NCBI RefSeq assembly: GCF_030758955.1
Contig: NZ_CP132360.1
Coordinates: 2,225,354-2,286,615, forward strand
Reading direction: 5' to 3'
DNA: 61,262 nt
From: Agrococcus beijingensis
GTDB lineage: Bacteria > Actinomycetota > Actinomycetes > Actinomycetales > Microbacteriaceae
Of this stretch, positions 39,599 through 48,385 are shown in pieces. Within the stretch, counting starts at the first letter, position 1; each line of letters opens with the position of its first letter. Position numbers and translations under genes: made by a program. The notes under the pieces are model-generated. The model worked only from the letters and a program-made list of their open reading frames with translations. It had not been told where the DNA came from and made no database searches.

Positions 39599-41209
39599 GT
39601 GGCACGCAAGGCAACGGTCGAGGCAGCACCCTCGACGATGAAGGAGCTCAAGGACACGCTGTGGAAGGCGGCCGACAAGCTGCGCGGGTCGATGGATGCG
39701 TCGCAGTACAAGGACGTCGTGCTCGGCCTCGTCTTCCTCAAGTACGTGTCGGATGCCTTCGAGGAGCGCCGCGGGAAGATCCGGTCGGAGCTCGAGGCGG
39801 ATGGGCTCGACGAGGGGCAGATCGCGCAACTGATCGACGATGTCGACGAATACGTCGGGCACGGCGTCTTCTGGGTGCCCGAGCACGCGCGCTGGTCGTT
39901 CCTCGCCGCCAGCGCGAAGGGCGCCGAGGGCACCGAGGCTGAGGGCCGCAAGTCGGCCGGGCAGCTGATCGACGACGCCATGAAGGCACTCATGGACGAG
40001 AACCCGCCGCTCGCCGGCACGCTCCCCCGCGCCTTCAACCGCGACAGCGTCGACCAGCGTCGCCTGGGCGAGTTGATCGGCCTGCTCGACAACGCGCGCT
40101 TCTCGGGGGCGGGAGCCAAGCGGGCGCGCGACCTGCTGGGCGAGGTCTACGAATACTTCCTCGAGAAGTTCGCCGCCGCCGAGGGCAAGCGAGGGGGCGA
40201 GTTCTACACGCCCGCTGGTGTCGTGCGCGTGCTCGTCGAACTGCTCGAGCCGAAGAGCGGCCGCGTTTACGACCCGTGCTGCGGCTCGGGCGGCATGTTC
40301 GTGCAGGCCGAGAAGTTCCTCGAGGCGCACCACCGCGAGGGCAGCGACATCGCCGTGTACGGGCAGGAGCTCAACGAGCGCACGTGGCGCATGGCGCGCA
40401 TGAACCTCGCGATCCACGGCCTGCAGGGCAACCTCGGCTCGTCGTGGGGCGACACGTTCGCGCGCGACCTGCACCCGGGCCTCGAGGCCGACGTGATCAT
40501 GGCGAACCCGCCGTTCAACATCAAGGACTGGTCGCGCAAGGAGGACGACTCGCGCTGGCGCTTCGGCTTACCGCCCGCGGGCAACGCGAACTACGCCTGG
40601 ATCCAGCACATCCTCTCGAAGCTCACCCCCGACGGCCGCGCCGGCGTCGTGATGGCGAACGGCTCGATGTCGTCGAACTCGGGCGGCGAGGGCAAGATCC
40701 GCGCCGAGATCGTCGAGGCCGATCTGGTCTCCTGCATGGTCGCGTTGCCCGGCCAGCTCTTCCGCTCGACGGCCATCCCGGTCTGCGTCTGGTTCTTCGC
40801 GAAGGACAAGTCGGCAGGCAAGAACGGCTCGATCGACCGCACCGGTCAGGTGCTCTTCATCGACGCGCGCAACCTCGGCTACATGGTCGACCGCGCCGAG
40901 CGCGCCCTGAGCGACGACGACATCGCTCGCATCGCCGACACCTTCCACGCCTGGCGCGGCACCGAGTCGGCACCCCATGCCCCCTACGAGGACGTCGCGG
41001 GCTTCTCCTACTCCGCGACGCTGGCCGAGATCAGGGACGCCGACTACGCCCTCACCCCCGGCCGCTACGTCGGCAGCCCCGAGGCCGAGGCCGACGGCGA
41101 GCCCATCGAGCAGAAGCTCGAGCGCCTTACGGCGCAGGTCCTGGCGCAAATGGACGAGGCCCACCGCCTCGCCGCGGTAGTGCGCGAACAGCTCGGGAGG
41201 GTGTCGTGA
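39599..41209 (+). CDS. hsdM: type I restriction-modification system methylase subunit HsdM
   Basis: A GTG right after the preceding TAG (AAGGAG 9 nt upstream) gives 536 residues. The N-terminal HsdM helical domain starts with LKDTLWKAADKLRGSMDAS and YKDVVLGLVFLKYVSDAF. Motif I is YDPCCGSGGMFVQ, the catalytic motif IV is IMANPPFNIKDW (NPPF, N6-adenine specificity), and the intervening GGEFYTPAGVVRVLVE is typical. It methylates the adenine of the recognition site in complex with HsdS. The stop overlaps hsdS by 4 nt. All catalytic residues appear intact. Confidence 0.95.
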   Translation: MARKATVEAAPSTMKELKDTLWKAADKLRGSMDASQYKDVVLGLVFLKYVSDAFEERRGKIRSELEADGLDEGQIAQLIDDVDEYVGHGVFWVPEHARWSFLAASAKGAEGTEAEGRKSAGQLIDDAMKALMDENPPLAGTLPRAFNRDSVDQRRLGELIGLLDNARFSGAGAKRARDLLGEVYEYFLEKFAAAEGKRGGEFYTPAGVVRVLVELLEPKSGRVYDPCCGSGGMFVQAEKFLEAHHREGSDIAVYGQELNERTWRMARMNLAIHGLQGNLGSSWGDTFARDLHPGLEADVIMANPPFNIKDWSRKEDDSRWRFGLPPAGNANYAWIQHILSKLTPDGRAGVVMANGSMSSNSGGEGKIRAEIVEADLVSCMVALPGQLFRSTAIPVCVWFFAKDKSAGKNGSIDRTGQVLFIDARNLGYMVDRAERALSDDDIARIADTFHAWRGTESAPHAPYEDVAGFSYSATLAEIRDADYALTPGRYVGSPEAEADGEPIEQKLERLTAQVLAQMDEAHRLAAVVREQLGRVS

Positions 41210-42369
41210 GGCTGGGTGAGGCCATCGAAGTGCGCCACGGATACGCCTTTCCTGGAACGGGGTTCGGCGAGGATCCCCACGCCGACCAAGTCCTGACGCC
41301 CGGCAACTTTGGAACGGACGGCGCCTTCCGCGACGGTAAGCCCAAGTCGTTCGCGGGCGACTACCCAGCCGAGTTCTTGCTCGAGAACGGGGAAGTCGTC
41401 GTGACCATGACCGACCTCAGTAAGAACGCAGACACCTTGGGCTTCGCCGTTCGGCTCCCCAGGCACCGCCGCTTCCTTCACAATCAGCGCATCGGCCTCC
41501 TCGTGGAGCGCATACCCGGCGTGATTGACCTGCGGTATCTCACGTACCTCACGCGCACCGCGTCTTATCGTCGCTACATCATTGGAACGGCCAGCGGAAG
41601 TACTGTTCGCCACACGAGTCCCAAGCGGATCGAGGCTTACGCGGTACAGCTCCCGCCGCTCCCCGAGCAGCAGGGGATCGCCGAGGTACTGGGCGCGCTC
41701 GACGAAAAGATCGTCGCCAATGCGAAGCTGGTCGCAACGTGCGACCGGCTCGCGGAGGTGAAGACAATGGCGGCCGTGGACCCTTCCACGCGAGTGCCGC
41801 TCACGGAGCTCGCCGCTATCACGATGGGTTCTTCGCCTCGTGGCGAGTTCTTGAACGAAGAGGGCACCGGAACCGTCTTCTATCAAGGTGTGCGGGACTT
41901 CGGCATCCGGACGCCTACCCCACGGGTTTGGACGGAATCGGTCACGAGATGGGCGCAGGCGGGCGACACGCTCCTTAGCGTCCGCGCCCCCGTGGGCCGG
42001 GTGAACGTCGCAGACGGTGCCGTGTGCATCGGGCGCGGGCTTGCGTCCGTCCGGAGTGCTACGTCCGCGCCTTGGACGCTCTTCAATCTCCTGAAGGCTC
42101 ACCCCGAGCTGTGGGTTCCTTTTGATGCGGAAGGCACCATCTTCAGCTCAATCAACCGCGCTGCACTCGAGGAGCTTGCAGTTTCGACTGTGCCTTCAGC
42201 CAGCGCGGCCGGTTTGGAAGACGAGCTCACGGCCATCGAGTTGCTCATCGCAGCGCACGACCGAGAATCCAACCGCCTCGCCGCCTTACGCGATGCACTG
42301 CTGCCTGAACTGATGTCTGGCAGGCTTCGGGTCAAGGACGCTGAGCGGGCAGTCGAGGAGGTGCTGTGA
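41206..42369 (+). CDS. hsdS: type I restriction-modification system specificity subunit HsdS
   Basis: A GTG overlapping hsdM (GTGA) gives 387 residues with two half-site recognition domains. The first (1-145) ends with the conserved LPPLPEQQGIAEVLGALDEK and a long helix. The second (165-345) starts PLTELAAITMGSSPRGE and ends DELTAIELLIAAHDRE followed by LRDALLPELMSGRLRV. This is the classic TRD-helix-TRD-helix layout. TRDs read the two halves of an asymmetric bipartite DNA site, which cannot be predicted here. Codon use and GC3 are lower than in hsdM and hsdR, suggesting TRD exchange. Confidence 0.93.
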   Translation: MRLGEAIEVRHGYAFPGTGFGEDPHADQVLTPGNFGTDGAFRDGKPKSFAGDYPAEFLLENGEVVVTMTDLSKNADTLGFAVRLPRHRRFLHNQRIGLLVERIPGVIDLRYLTYLTRTASYRRYIIGTASGSTVRHTSPKRIEAYAVQLPPLPEQQGIAEVLGALDEKIVANAKLVATCDRLAEVKTMAAVDPSTRVPLTELAAITMGSSPRGEFLNEEGTGTVFYQGVRDFGIRTPTPRVWTESVTRWAQAGDTLLSVRAPVGRVNVADGAVCIGRGLASVRSATSAPWTLFNLLKAHPELWVPFDAEGTIFSSINRAALEELAVSTVPSASAAGLEDELTAIELLIAAHDRESNRLAALRDALLPELMSGRLRVKDAERAVEEVL

Positions 42370-42370
42370 G

Positions 42371-45300
42371 ATGGCGCTGATCTCGGAGGCCACGTGGGAG
42401 GAGATCGCGCTCGAGACGCTCGCGGAGCCGCTCGGATGGCTGCCCAAGCACGGCACCGATATCGCGCCGGGCACTGACGAGCGCGAGCGGTGGGACGACC
42501 CGCTCATCCGGCCCCGACTGCTCGCGGCGATGCAGCGCCTCAACCCGCACGTGCCGCCGCAGCACCTCGCGCAGGCGCTCGGCGAGATCGCGCAGCCGAC
42601 GAGCCAGGATGCGATCACCGAGAACCACCGCATCCACGACATCCTCGTCGACGGCTACCGCTTGACCTACATCGACGAGGAGGGCGTCGAGCAGCACCCG
42701 ACGATCCGGGTGCTGAGCGAGCGGCCGGAGGAGAACGACTGGCTCGCCGTCAACCAGGTGACGGTGCGCGATCGCGAGCACCACCGGCGCTTCGACGTCG
42801 TGCTCTTCGTCAACGGCATGCCGCTGGGCATCGTCGAGCTCAAGCGCTCGAGCGCCGACGACCAGACGGCCGCCGCCCACGCGCAGGCGCAGACGTACGT
42901 GCGCGAGCTGCCGATGGCGTTCCGCTTCACGGTCTTCGTGATCTTCAGCAACGGGCAGACAGCGAAGTACGGCACGCCGTTCACGCCGCTCAACCACATC
43001 GCGCCCTGGAACGTCGACGAGGACGGCAGTCCCGCCGAGTACGGCACGCCGGGTGCTCCCGACACCGGCCTCGAGCAGGTGCTCGACGGGCTCGGCAACC
43101 AGGAGCGGTTCCTGCAGCTCGTGCGCCACTACACCGCCTTCGACGGCGGCGACGAGGGACTCGCCAAGCGCATCGCCAAGCCGCACCAGTACTTTGCAGT
43201 GACGAAAGCGGTCGCCGCCACCATTGAGGCGGTGCGCTCGAACGGCAAGGCCGGCGTCGTCTGGCATACGCAGGGCTCCGGCAAGTCGATGGAGATGGAG
43301 CTCTACTCGGCGCTCATCGCCCGGAAGCCGCAGCTCGGCAACCCGACGATCGTCGTCATCACCGACCGCAACGAGCTCGATTCGCAGCTCTTCGACGGCT
43401 TCGCGCGCAGCCTGCTGCTGCCCGAGCGGCCGCAGCGCATCGGGTCGCGGCAAGCCCTGCGCGACGCGCTCGAGGGACGATCCACCGGCGGCATCCTCTT
43501 CACGACCCTGCAGAAGTTCGCACCCACGCGGGCCGAGCGCGATGCCGGCCTCGCGCATCCGCTGCTCTCGGAGCGCCGGAACATCGTCGTCGTGGTCGAC
43601 GAGGCGCACCGCAGCCACTACGACGACCTCGACGGCTACGCGCGGCACCTGCGCGACGCGTTGCCGAACGCGACGCTCATCGCCTTCACCGGCACGCCCA
43701 TCTCGTTCGCCGAGCGCAACACCCGCGAAGTTTTCGGCGACTACATCGACATCTACGACCTCACGCGCGCGGTCGACGACGGCGCGACCGTGCCGGTCTC
43801 GTTCGAGCCGCGACTCATCGCGGTCGAACGCGAGCTGAGCGAGGAGCAGATCAACGCGGCCGCCGACGAGGCGACCATTGGGCTCGATGAGGCCGAGCGG
43901 GCGAAGCTCGAGGCCTCCGTCGCCGTCCTCAACGCCGTCTACGGCGCACCCGAGCGGCTGCGGGCGCTCGCCGCCGACATCGTCGAGCACTGGGAACGGC
44001 GCCGCGCCGCCATGACGCCGTTCATCGGCACGCACGGCAAGGCGCTCATTGTCGGCGCCACGCGCGACATCTGCGCGCGGCTCTATGCCGAGATCGTCGC
44101 GCTGCGGCCGGAGTGGCATGCAGATGCCGACTCGGCCGGCGTCATCAAGGTCGTCTACTCGGGCACACCGGCCGACCCTCAGCCGATCAGCGACCATGTG
44201 CGGCGCGACAGTCAGAACGCGGCGATCAAGGAGCGGCTGAAGGACGTCGACGACGAGCTCGAGCTCGTGATCGTCAAGGACATGATGCTCACCGGCTTCG
44301 ACGCGCCGCCGCTCCACACGCTCTACCTCGACCGGCCGCTGAAGGGCGCGCTGCTCATGCAGACGCTCGCACGGGTGAACCGCACGTTCCGCGGCAAGCG
44401 GGACGGCCTGCTCGTCTCGTATGCGCCGCTGGTGGAGAACCTCTCGAAGGCCCTCGCCGAGTACACGCAGACCGACCAGGTGGAGCGGCCCGTCGGCCGT
44501 GAGATCGACGAGGCCGCGGTCGTTGCGCGCACGATGGTCGACGAGCTGCGGCCGCTGCTCGGCGGGTACGACTGGCGCGGCGAGCTCGCCCGGCGCGACC
44601 CGCGCTCGATGGTGCGCGCCGTGACCGGCGCGGCCAACCACATCCGTGATGCCGCAGACCCGGCGAACGCTCCCGAGCTCGAGCAGGAGACTCGCGTGGC
44701 GACGTTCCGGCGGCTCACGGGGCAGCTGGCTCGTGCATGGGCGCTGGCGGGCGGCATGGCGACGCTCGCGGAGCTCAAGCAGGAGATCCGCTTCTACGAG
44801 GAGGTGCGGATCCTCGTCGCGAAGTTCGACGCCCGTGAGCGGCAGGCTCGCGGTGAGCCGGTGCCCGCCGACATCGCACGCCTGCTCGGCGACCTCGTCG
44901 CGAAGGCGACCGGCACCGGTGACATCGTCGACATCTACGAGGCGGCCGGCATCCCGAGACCGTCGCTGCACGAACTGCACCCCGAGTTCATCGCGAAGGC
45001 GCAGGCTGCGCCCAACCCGCAGCTCGCGATCGAAGCCTTGCGCGCGATGCTCATCGATGAGTCGAAGCGCACCTCGGCCTCGAACCTGGTGCGGCAGCGG
45101 GCCTTCTCGGAGCGGATCGCCGAGGTGATGAACCGCTACACGAACCAGCAGCTGACGTCGGCCGAGGTGATCGCCGAGCTCGTCGAGCTCGCGAAGGAGA
45201 TCGCCGCCGACGCCGACCGGGGGAACCGCTTCTCGCCGCCTCTGAACGACGACGAACTGGCGTTCTTCGACGCGGTCGCGCAGAACGAGTCGGCCGTCGA

Positions 45301-45538
45301 GGTGCAGGGCGAGGGCGTGTTGGCCGACATCGCGCGAGAGCTGGTCGCGGTCATGCGGCGCGACGTGCGCACGGACTGGACGGTGCGCGACGACGTGCGG
45401 GCGAAGCTGCGCTCGTCGATCAAGCGGCTGCTCGTCAAGCACGGGTATCCGCCGGACAGACAGCCCGAGGCGATCCGCCTGGTCATGGATCAGATGGAGT
45501 CCATGGCGCCTCGGTACTCGAATCGGAGATCGCGTTGA
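42371..45538 (+). CDS. hsdR: type I restriction enzyme motor/endonuclease subunit HsdR
   Basis: A 1055-residue HsdR, ATG at 42371, 1 nt after the hsdS stop. The N-terminal PD-(D/E)XK nuclease is visible as FDVVLFVNGMPLGIVELKRS (D, E, K). The helicase motor carries Walker A TQGSGKSMEM, DEAH box VVVDEAHRSHYDDLDGYAR and motif III AFTGTPISF. Motif VI region is LARVNRTFRGKRDGLLV. The C-terminal ~300 residues are the helical HsdM/S-binding region. Length is normal for the family and no lesion is seen. It translocates unmethylated DNA and cuts at a distance. Confidence 0.95.
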   Translation: MALISEATWEEIALETLAEPLGWLPKHGTDIAPGTDERERWDDPLIRPRLLAAMQRLNPHVPPQHLAQALGEIAQPTSQDAITENHRIHDILVDGYRLTYIDEEGVEQHPTIRVLSERPEENDWLAVNQVTVRDREHHRRFDVVLFVNGMPLGIVELKRSSADDQTAAAHAQAQTYVRELPMAFRFTVFVIFSNGQTAKYGTPFTPLNHIAPWNVDEDGSPAEYGTPGAPDTGLEQVLDGLGNQERFLQLVRHYTAFDGGDEGLAKRIAKPHQYFAVTKAVAATIEAVRSNGKAGVVWHTQGSGKSMEMELYSALIARKPQLGNPTIVVITDRNELDSQLFDGFARSLLLPERPQRIGSRQALRDALEGRSTGGILFTTLQKFAPTRAERDAGLAHPLLSERRNIVVVVDEAHRSHYDDLDGYARHLRDALPNATLIAFTGTPISFAERNTREVFGDYIDIYDLTRAVDDGATVPVSFEPRLIAVERELSEEQINAAADEATIGLDEAERAKLEASVAVLNAVYGAPERLRALAADIVEHWERRRAAMTPFIGTHGKALIVGATRDICARLYAEIVALRPEWHADADSAGVIKVVYSGTPADPQPISDHVRRDSQNAAIKERLKDVDDELELVIVKDMMLTGFDAPPLHTLYLDRPLKGALLMQTLARVNRTFRGKRDGLLVSYAPLVENLSKALAEYTQTDQVERPVGREIDEAAVVARTMVDELRPLLGGYDWRGELARRDPRSMVRAVTGAANHIRDAADPANAPELEQETRVATFRRLTGQLARAWALAGGMATLAELKQEIRFYEEVRILVAKFDARERQARGEPVPADIARLLGDLVAKATGTGDIVDIYEAAGIPRPSLHELHPEFIAKAQAAPNPQLAIEALRAMLIDESKRTSASNLVRQRAFSERIAEVMNRYTNQQLTSAEVIAELVELAKEIAADADRGNRFSPPLNDDELAFFDAVAQNESAVEVQGEGVLADIARELVAVMRRDVRTDWTVRDDVRAKLRSSIKRLLVKHGYPPDRQPEAIRLVMDQMESMAPRYSNRRSR

Positions 45539-46626
45539 ACAAGCAAGGCCCTACTCCAGCGCTATTTGCGGGGCCGCGCGTCACCGCCCCGACTCTCGGC
45601 GTGCCCGTCGAGGAGCTTCGCAGCCGTCTTCTTGGGACCGCGCCTGAGATCCAGACGATAGCGAGTCGACTCGGACTGGATCTGACTAAGGAACTCCAAC
45701 GCTGGGTCAATATGACCTCGCTGAACGACGTGACCGCCTGGGTCTCGGACGATGCAAGTCGCGACGACCTGATGGGAGCCTGGCTGCGGATGAAGGGAAC
45801 CCGCCCGGGGCTCCTCGCGGCCGTCACTTGCGAGATCAGACTGTCCCGTGAAGCCTCGTGGCTCGGGCCTTTTAGTACGTTCAGGTTGGATCTTGTGAAA
45901 ACGATCCAACGTGTTCGCGAAGACGTGGCTCGCGCCGCGTCCTGGATTCCCGACGACGACTGGGGCCAACGGACCAGCACGTCTCGCCGTATGGCGCTGG
46001 CGGCCGCGTACTTCGCGCAGCTCGCCCAGGACGCAGCACAGGAGGCAGATGTCGAGCGCGAGAATCGACTGCTACGCGGATGGGCTCGCGCGACCGTCCT
46101 CTCAGCACGATACGCGCTTGCAGACCAGCACCTATTGAATGAAGTTCGCATCGCATCTCAGGCCTGGCAGGACCTAGATCCGCGCGAGTCGGCTCTGGTC
46201 CTCGAGAACCTCCTCTACCTCTATGACGTGTTTGATGACCATAGGGCGCTGCGAGACGCGGTCGACGCGAAATTCGACCAAGATGCGCCTGCGATTCTGC
46301 TACTCCGCGCCGAAGCCTGGATCAAGTTGTCTGCCACCGCCTCTGCGGCGGCTGCGGAGAAGTTTCTCGACAAGGCGTTGACTCTCTTGGGCCGAGTCGA
46401 GAAAGAAGGGACTGAGCTGTCGGACGCTGACTTCGCGGCTCTCGAGTGTTGGACGGAGATCGCGAACGCATATTCTGGCAGGCGGCGACAAGGGTTGAGA
46501 ACCAGACCGCTGAAGGGCCTTCGATTTCCTTGGGGTTTTCGAACCCCCGGGTTTTCCGCGCCCGCGGCGCTGGAGGACGTGGGACATTATGGGCTCTTCG
46601 CCGTTGAGTGTGGGTCATGCGAATAG
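45535..46626 (+). CDS. helical (TPR-like) accessory protein of type I RM operon; 3' end disturbed
   Basis: A TTG overlapping the hsdR stop (TTGA) gives 363 residues. The protein is helical with repeat-like pairs (MALAAAYFAQLAQDAAQEAD, ATVLSARYALADQHLLNE, LLRAEAWIKLSATASAAA). ALECWTEIANAYSG near the end has the look of a TPR helix. After about residue 323 the composition changes (GLRTRPLKGLRFPWGFRT), and a terminator-like hairpin lies inside the coding frame at 46532-46547. The native end was probably near 46490, with later codons being read-through of noncoding DNA. Function unknown; the operon suggests a restriction-linked role. Confidence 0.65.
   Translation: MNKQGPTPALFAGPRVTAPTLGVPVEELRSRLLGTAPEIQTIASRLGLDLTKELQRWVNMTSLNDVTAWVSDDASRDDLMGAWLRMKGTRPGLLAAVTCEIRLSREASWLGPFSTFRLDLVKTIQRVREDVARAASWIPDDDWGQRTSTSRRMALAAAYFAQLAQDAAQEADVERENRLLRGWARATVLSARYALADQHLLNEVRIASQAWQDLDPRESALVLENLLYLYDVFDDHRALRDAVDAKFDQDAPAILLLRAEAWIKLSATASAAAAEKFLDKALTLLGRVEKEGTELSDADFAALECWTEIANAYSGRRRQGLRTRPLKGLRFPWGFRTPGFSAPAALEDVGHYGLFAVECGSCE
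46532..46555 (+). terminator. UUCG-tetraloop terminator inside the end of the accessory gene frame
   Basis: GGGGTT (46532-46537), loop TTCG, AACCCC (46542-46547), then CGGG and TTTT (46552-46555). A stable tetraloop hairpin followed by T residues is a good intrinsic terminator, and its place within the open frame suggests the annotated C-terminus is not native. Confidence 0.55.
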
Positions 46627-46791
46627 TCCGCCGAATTCTCCGAGCGCGAAGCCGCACGTCTGCGACTGCCCGCCGAGGAGCGGCGCCGGCTCGAGGCCGA
46701 GGAGCGCATCGCAGCAGCGCCGATCGAGCCACCCGGATCCGCCTGGGGTGACCGCGAGCCCGAGCCCGAGGATCCACCTCATCCGTTCTAG
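46627..46791 (+). pseudogene. gene remnant (C-terminal 54 codons), in frame after the TAG at 46624
   Basis: Immediately after the amber stop at 46624-46626 the same frame continues for 54 GC3-rich codons (SAEFSEREAARLRLPAEERR, then LEAEERIAAAPIEPPGS and EPEPEDPPHPF) to TAG at 46789-46791. The helical, charged sequence looks like a genuine protein tail, but it has no start of its own. It is either the lost end of a gene deleted at the island border or a read-through extension. The following 160 nt to the next gene hold only its promoter. Confidence 0.5.
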
Positions 46792-46923
46792 CGTTCGGTC
46801 GCGGTGCGCCGCCGTGCTTCACCCACGCACGATCACCAGGGGACGAGGTCGCGGGAGAAGGCTTCGAGCGCCATGTGTGACGAAGCATGACCGGCCGCCT
46901 TCCGCCTGCGCGAGCCGCGTCGA

Positions 46924-46929
46924 TAGCGT
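46924..46929 (+). promoter_or_regulatory. -10 element (TAGCGT) of MetE-like gene
   Basis: TAGCGT lies 25 nt upstream of the ATG at 46955, leaving a short leader with the SD TGGAGGA. Confidence 0.45.
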
Positions 46930-46954
46930 CCGAAGCACACGACCTGGAGGACTC

Positions 46955-48184
46955 ATGACCCGCATCGACGTCTCGCACGCCGGCAGCCTGCCGCGCACCC
47001 CTGAGCTGATCGCCGCGAACGCCGCTCGCGCCTTCGCCGACGACGGCCTGACGCTGCAGCGCACGCCAGAGTTCGAAGCGCTGCTCACCGAGGCGGTCAC
47101 CGACCTCGTGCGCCGGCAGCGCGACCTCGGCATCACGATCATCGGCGACGGCGAGTACGGCAAGGCCATGTCGAGCTCGCTCGACTACGCCGCCTGGTGG
47201 ACGTACGCCTTCCAGCGCGTCGCAGGCCTCGAGGTCACCGGCGAGGACATCTTCACCGAGCCAGTGCAGCGCTCGGCCCCCGGAGACGTGCGGCTGACCT
47301 CCTTCCCCGACCGTCGCGACTGGGTGCGCTTCGCCGACGCCTACCAGGACCCCGAGAACCCGGTGCTGGTGCAGAAGCCGGCGACCGCGTTCCCCGCCAC
47401 CACCGGGCCGCTGCGCTACATCGGCCAGGAGGCGATCGCGACCGACATCGCCAACCTCACCGCGGGCCTGCAGTCGGCGCGCGTCGAGCACGGCTTCCTG
47501 ACGGCCCTCTCGCCCGGCTCCGCCGCCCGCATCGCGAACCGCCACTACGCGACCGAGGAGGAGCACATCTGGGCGTGGGCCGACGTGCTGCGCGAGGAGT
47601 ACAAGGCCATCACCGACGCAGGCCTCATCGTGCAGATCGACGACCCGTCGCTGGCCGAGAACTTCGACCAGATCAACCCCGAGCCCTCCATCGAGGACTA
47701 CCTGGCGTTCACGCGCATCCGCGTCGAAGCACTGAACCACGCGATCCGCGGCCTGCCCGAGGAGCTCGTGCGCCTGCACCTGTGCTGGGGCTCCTGGCAC
47801 GGCCCGCACACCACCGACGTGGCCTTCGCCGACATCGCGCCGCTCGTGCTCGAGGTGAACGCCGGCAGCTACTCGTTCGAGGCGGCCAACGCCCGTCACG
47901 AGCACGAGTGGCGGGTGTGGGAGCAGGTCGAGCTTCCCGCAGACAAGCGCATCGCTCCCGGCGTCATCGGCCACGCGACCAACGTCGTCGAGCACCCCGA
48001 GCTCGTCGCCGACCGCATCGAGCGGTTCGCCCGCATCGTCGGACCGGAGCGCGTGATCGCGTCGACCGACTGCGGACTGGGCGGACGCATCCACCCCTCC
48101 ATCGCGGTCGCGAAGCTCGAGTCGCTCGGGCAGGGCGCGCGCCTCGCCGAGCAGCGCCTCGGCGCACCGGTATCGATCGTCTGA
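46955..48184 (+). CDS. cobalamin-independent methionine synthase II (MetE C-terminal)-like protein
   Basis: A 409-residue protein of the UROD/MetE superfamily. VSHAGSLPRTPELIA at the N-terminus carries the family's His-x-GSxPR motif. Zinc-ligand candidates are His and Cys in LHLCWGSWHGPH, Glu in VLEVNAGSYSFEAAN-like position, and Cys in STDCGLGGRIHP. It lacks the N-terminal MetE half, as do epoxyalkane:coenzyme M transferases and stand-alone methyltransferases. It probably moves a methyl or alkyl group to a thiol. SD and promoter support the start. It is convergent with dodecin across a strong hairpin. Confidence 0.85.
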   Translation: MTRIDVSHAGSLPRTPELIAANAARAFADDGLTLQRTPEFEALLTEAVTDLVRRQRDLGITIIGDGEYGKAMSSSLDYAAWWTYAFQRVAGLEVTGEDIFTEPVQRSAPGDVRLTSFPDRRDWVRFADAYQDPENPVLVQKPATAFPATTGPLRYIGQEAIATDIANLTAGLQSARVEHGFLTALSPGSAARIANRHYATEEEHIWAWADVLREEYKAITDAGLIVQIDDPSLAENFDQINPEPSIEDYLAFTRIRVEALNHAIRGLPEELVRLHLCWGSWHGPHTTDVAFADIAPLVLEVNAGSYSFEAANARHEHEWRVWEQVELPADKRIAPGVIGHATNVVEHPELVADRIERFARIVGPERVIASTDCGLGGRIHPSIAVAKLESLGQGARLAEQRLGAPVSIV

Positions 48185-48220
48185 TCGGTCAGCACGGCTG
48201 CTGATCGAGGAATGCAGGCT

Positions 48221-48260
48221 CGCGGGGCGGGCAGCGGCGTGCACCGCTGCCCGCCCCGCG
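48221..48260. terminator. bidirectional terminator with 17-bp perfect stem
   Basis: CGCGGGGCGGGCAGCGG (48221-48237) pairs with all 17 bases of 48244-48260 across a 6-nt loop. It separates the convergent MetE-like and dodecin genes. No long T-run follows on either side. Confidence 0.75.
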
Positions 48261-48272
48261 CTCGTGCCCGAG

Positions 48273-48385
48273 CTCAGTCAGAGCCAGACCTCAGTCAGAG
48301 CCAGACCTCAGTCAGAGCCAGACCTCAGTCAGAGCCAGACCTCAGTCAGAGCCAGACCTCAGTCAGAGCCAGACCTCAGTCAGAG
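48273..48385. repeat. 17-bp tandem repeat, six full copies plus 11 bp
   Basis: CTCAGTCAGAGCCAGAC starts at 48273, 48290, 48307, 48324, 48341 and 48358 with no mismatches; an 11-bp partial copy covers 48375-48385. The partial copy includes the stop codon of the dodecin gene (48376-48378) and its last Ser codon, so the array seems to have expanded from the 3' end of that gene. Perfect identity implies recent expansion; 17 bp is not a coding period. Confidence 0.95.

Noticed and set aside
42332..45442. Minus-strand open frame of about 1,000 codons opposite hsdR
   Set aside because: Composition is the mirror of hsdR codon bias and no motif is visible, while hsdR has complete helicase and nuclease motifs.
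46532..46547. GGGGTTTTCGAACCCC as tRNA T-loop remnant or att site
   Set aside because: It is a perfect UUCG-tetraloop stem followed by T residues. No tRNA body and no second copy acting as an attachment repeat was seen.
27700..46791. Prophage or integrative element spanning the defence genes
   Set aside because: No integrase, capsid, terminase or conjugation gene and no flanking direct repeats or tRNA were found; defence island without visible mobility genes is the safer description.
48273..48385. CRISPR array
   Set aside because: Repeats are directly contiguous with no unique spacers and no cas genes are present; it is a minisatellite.
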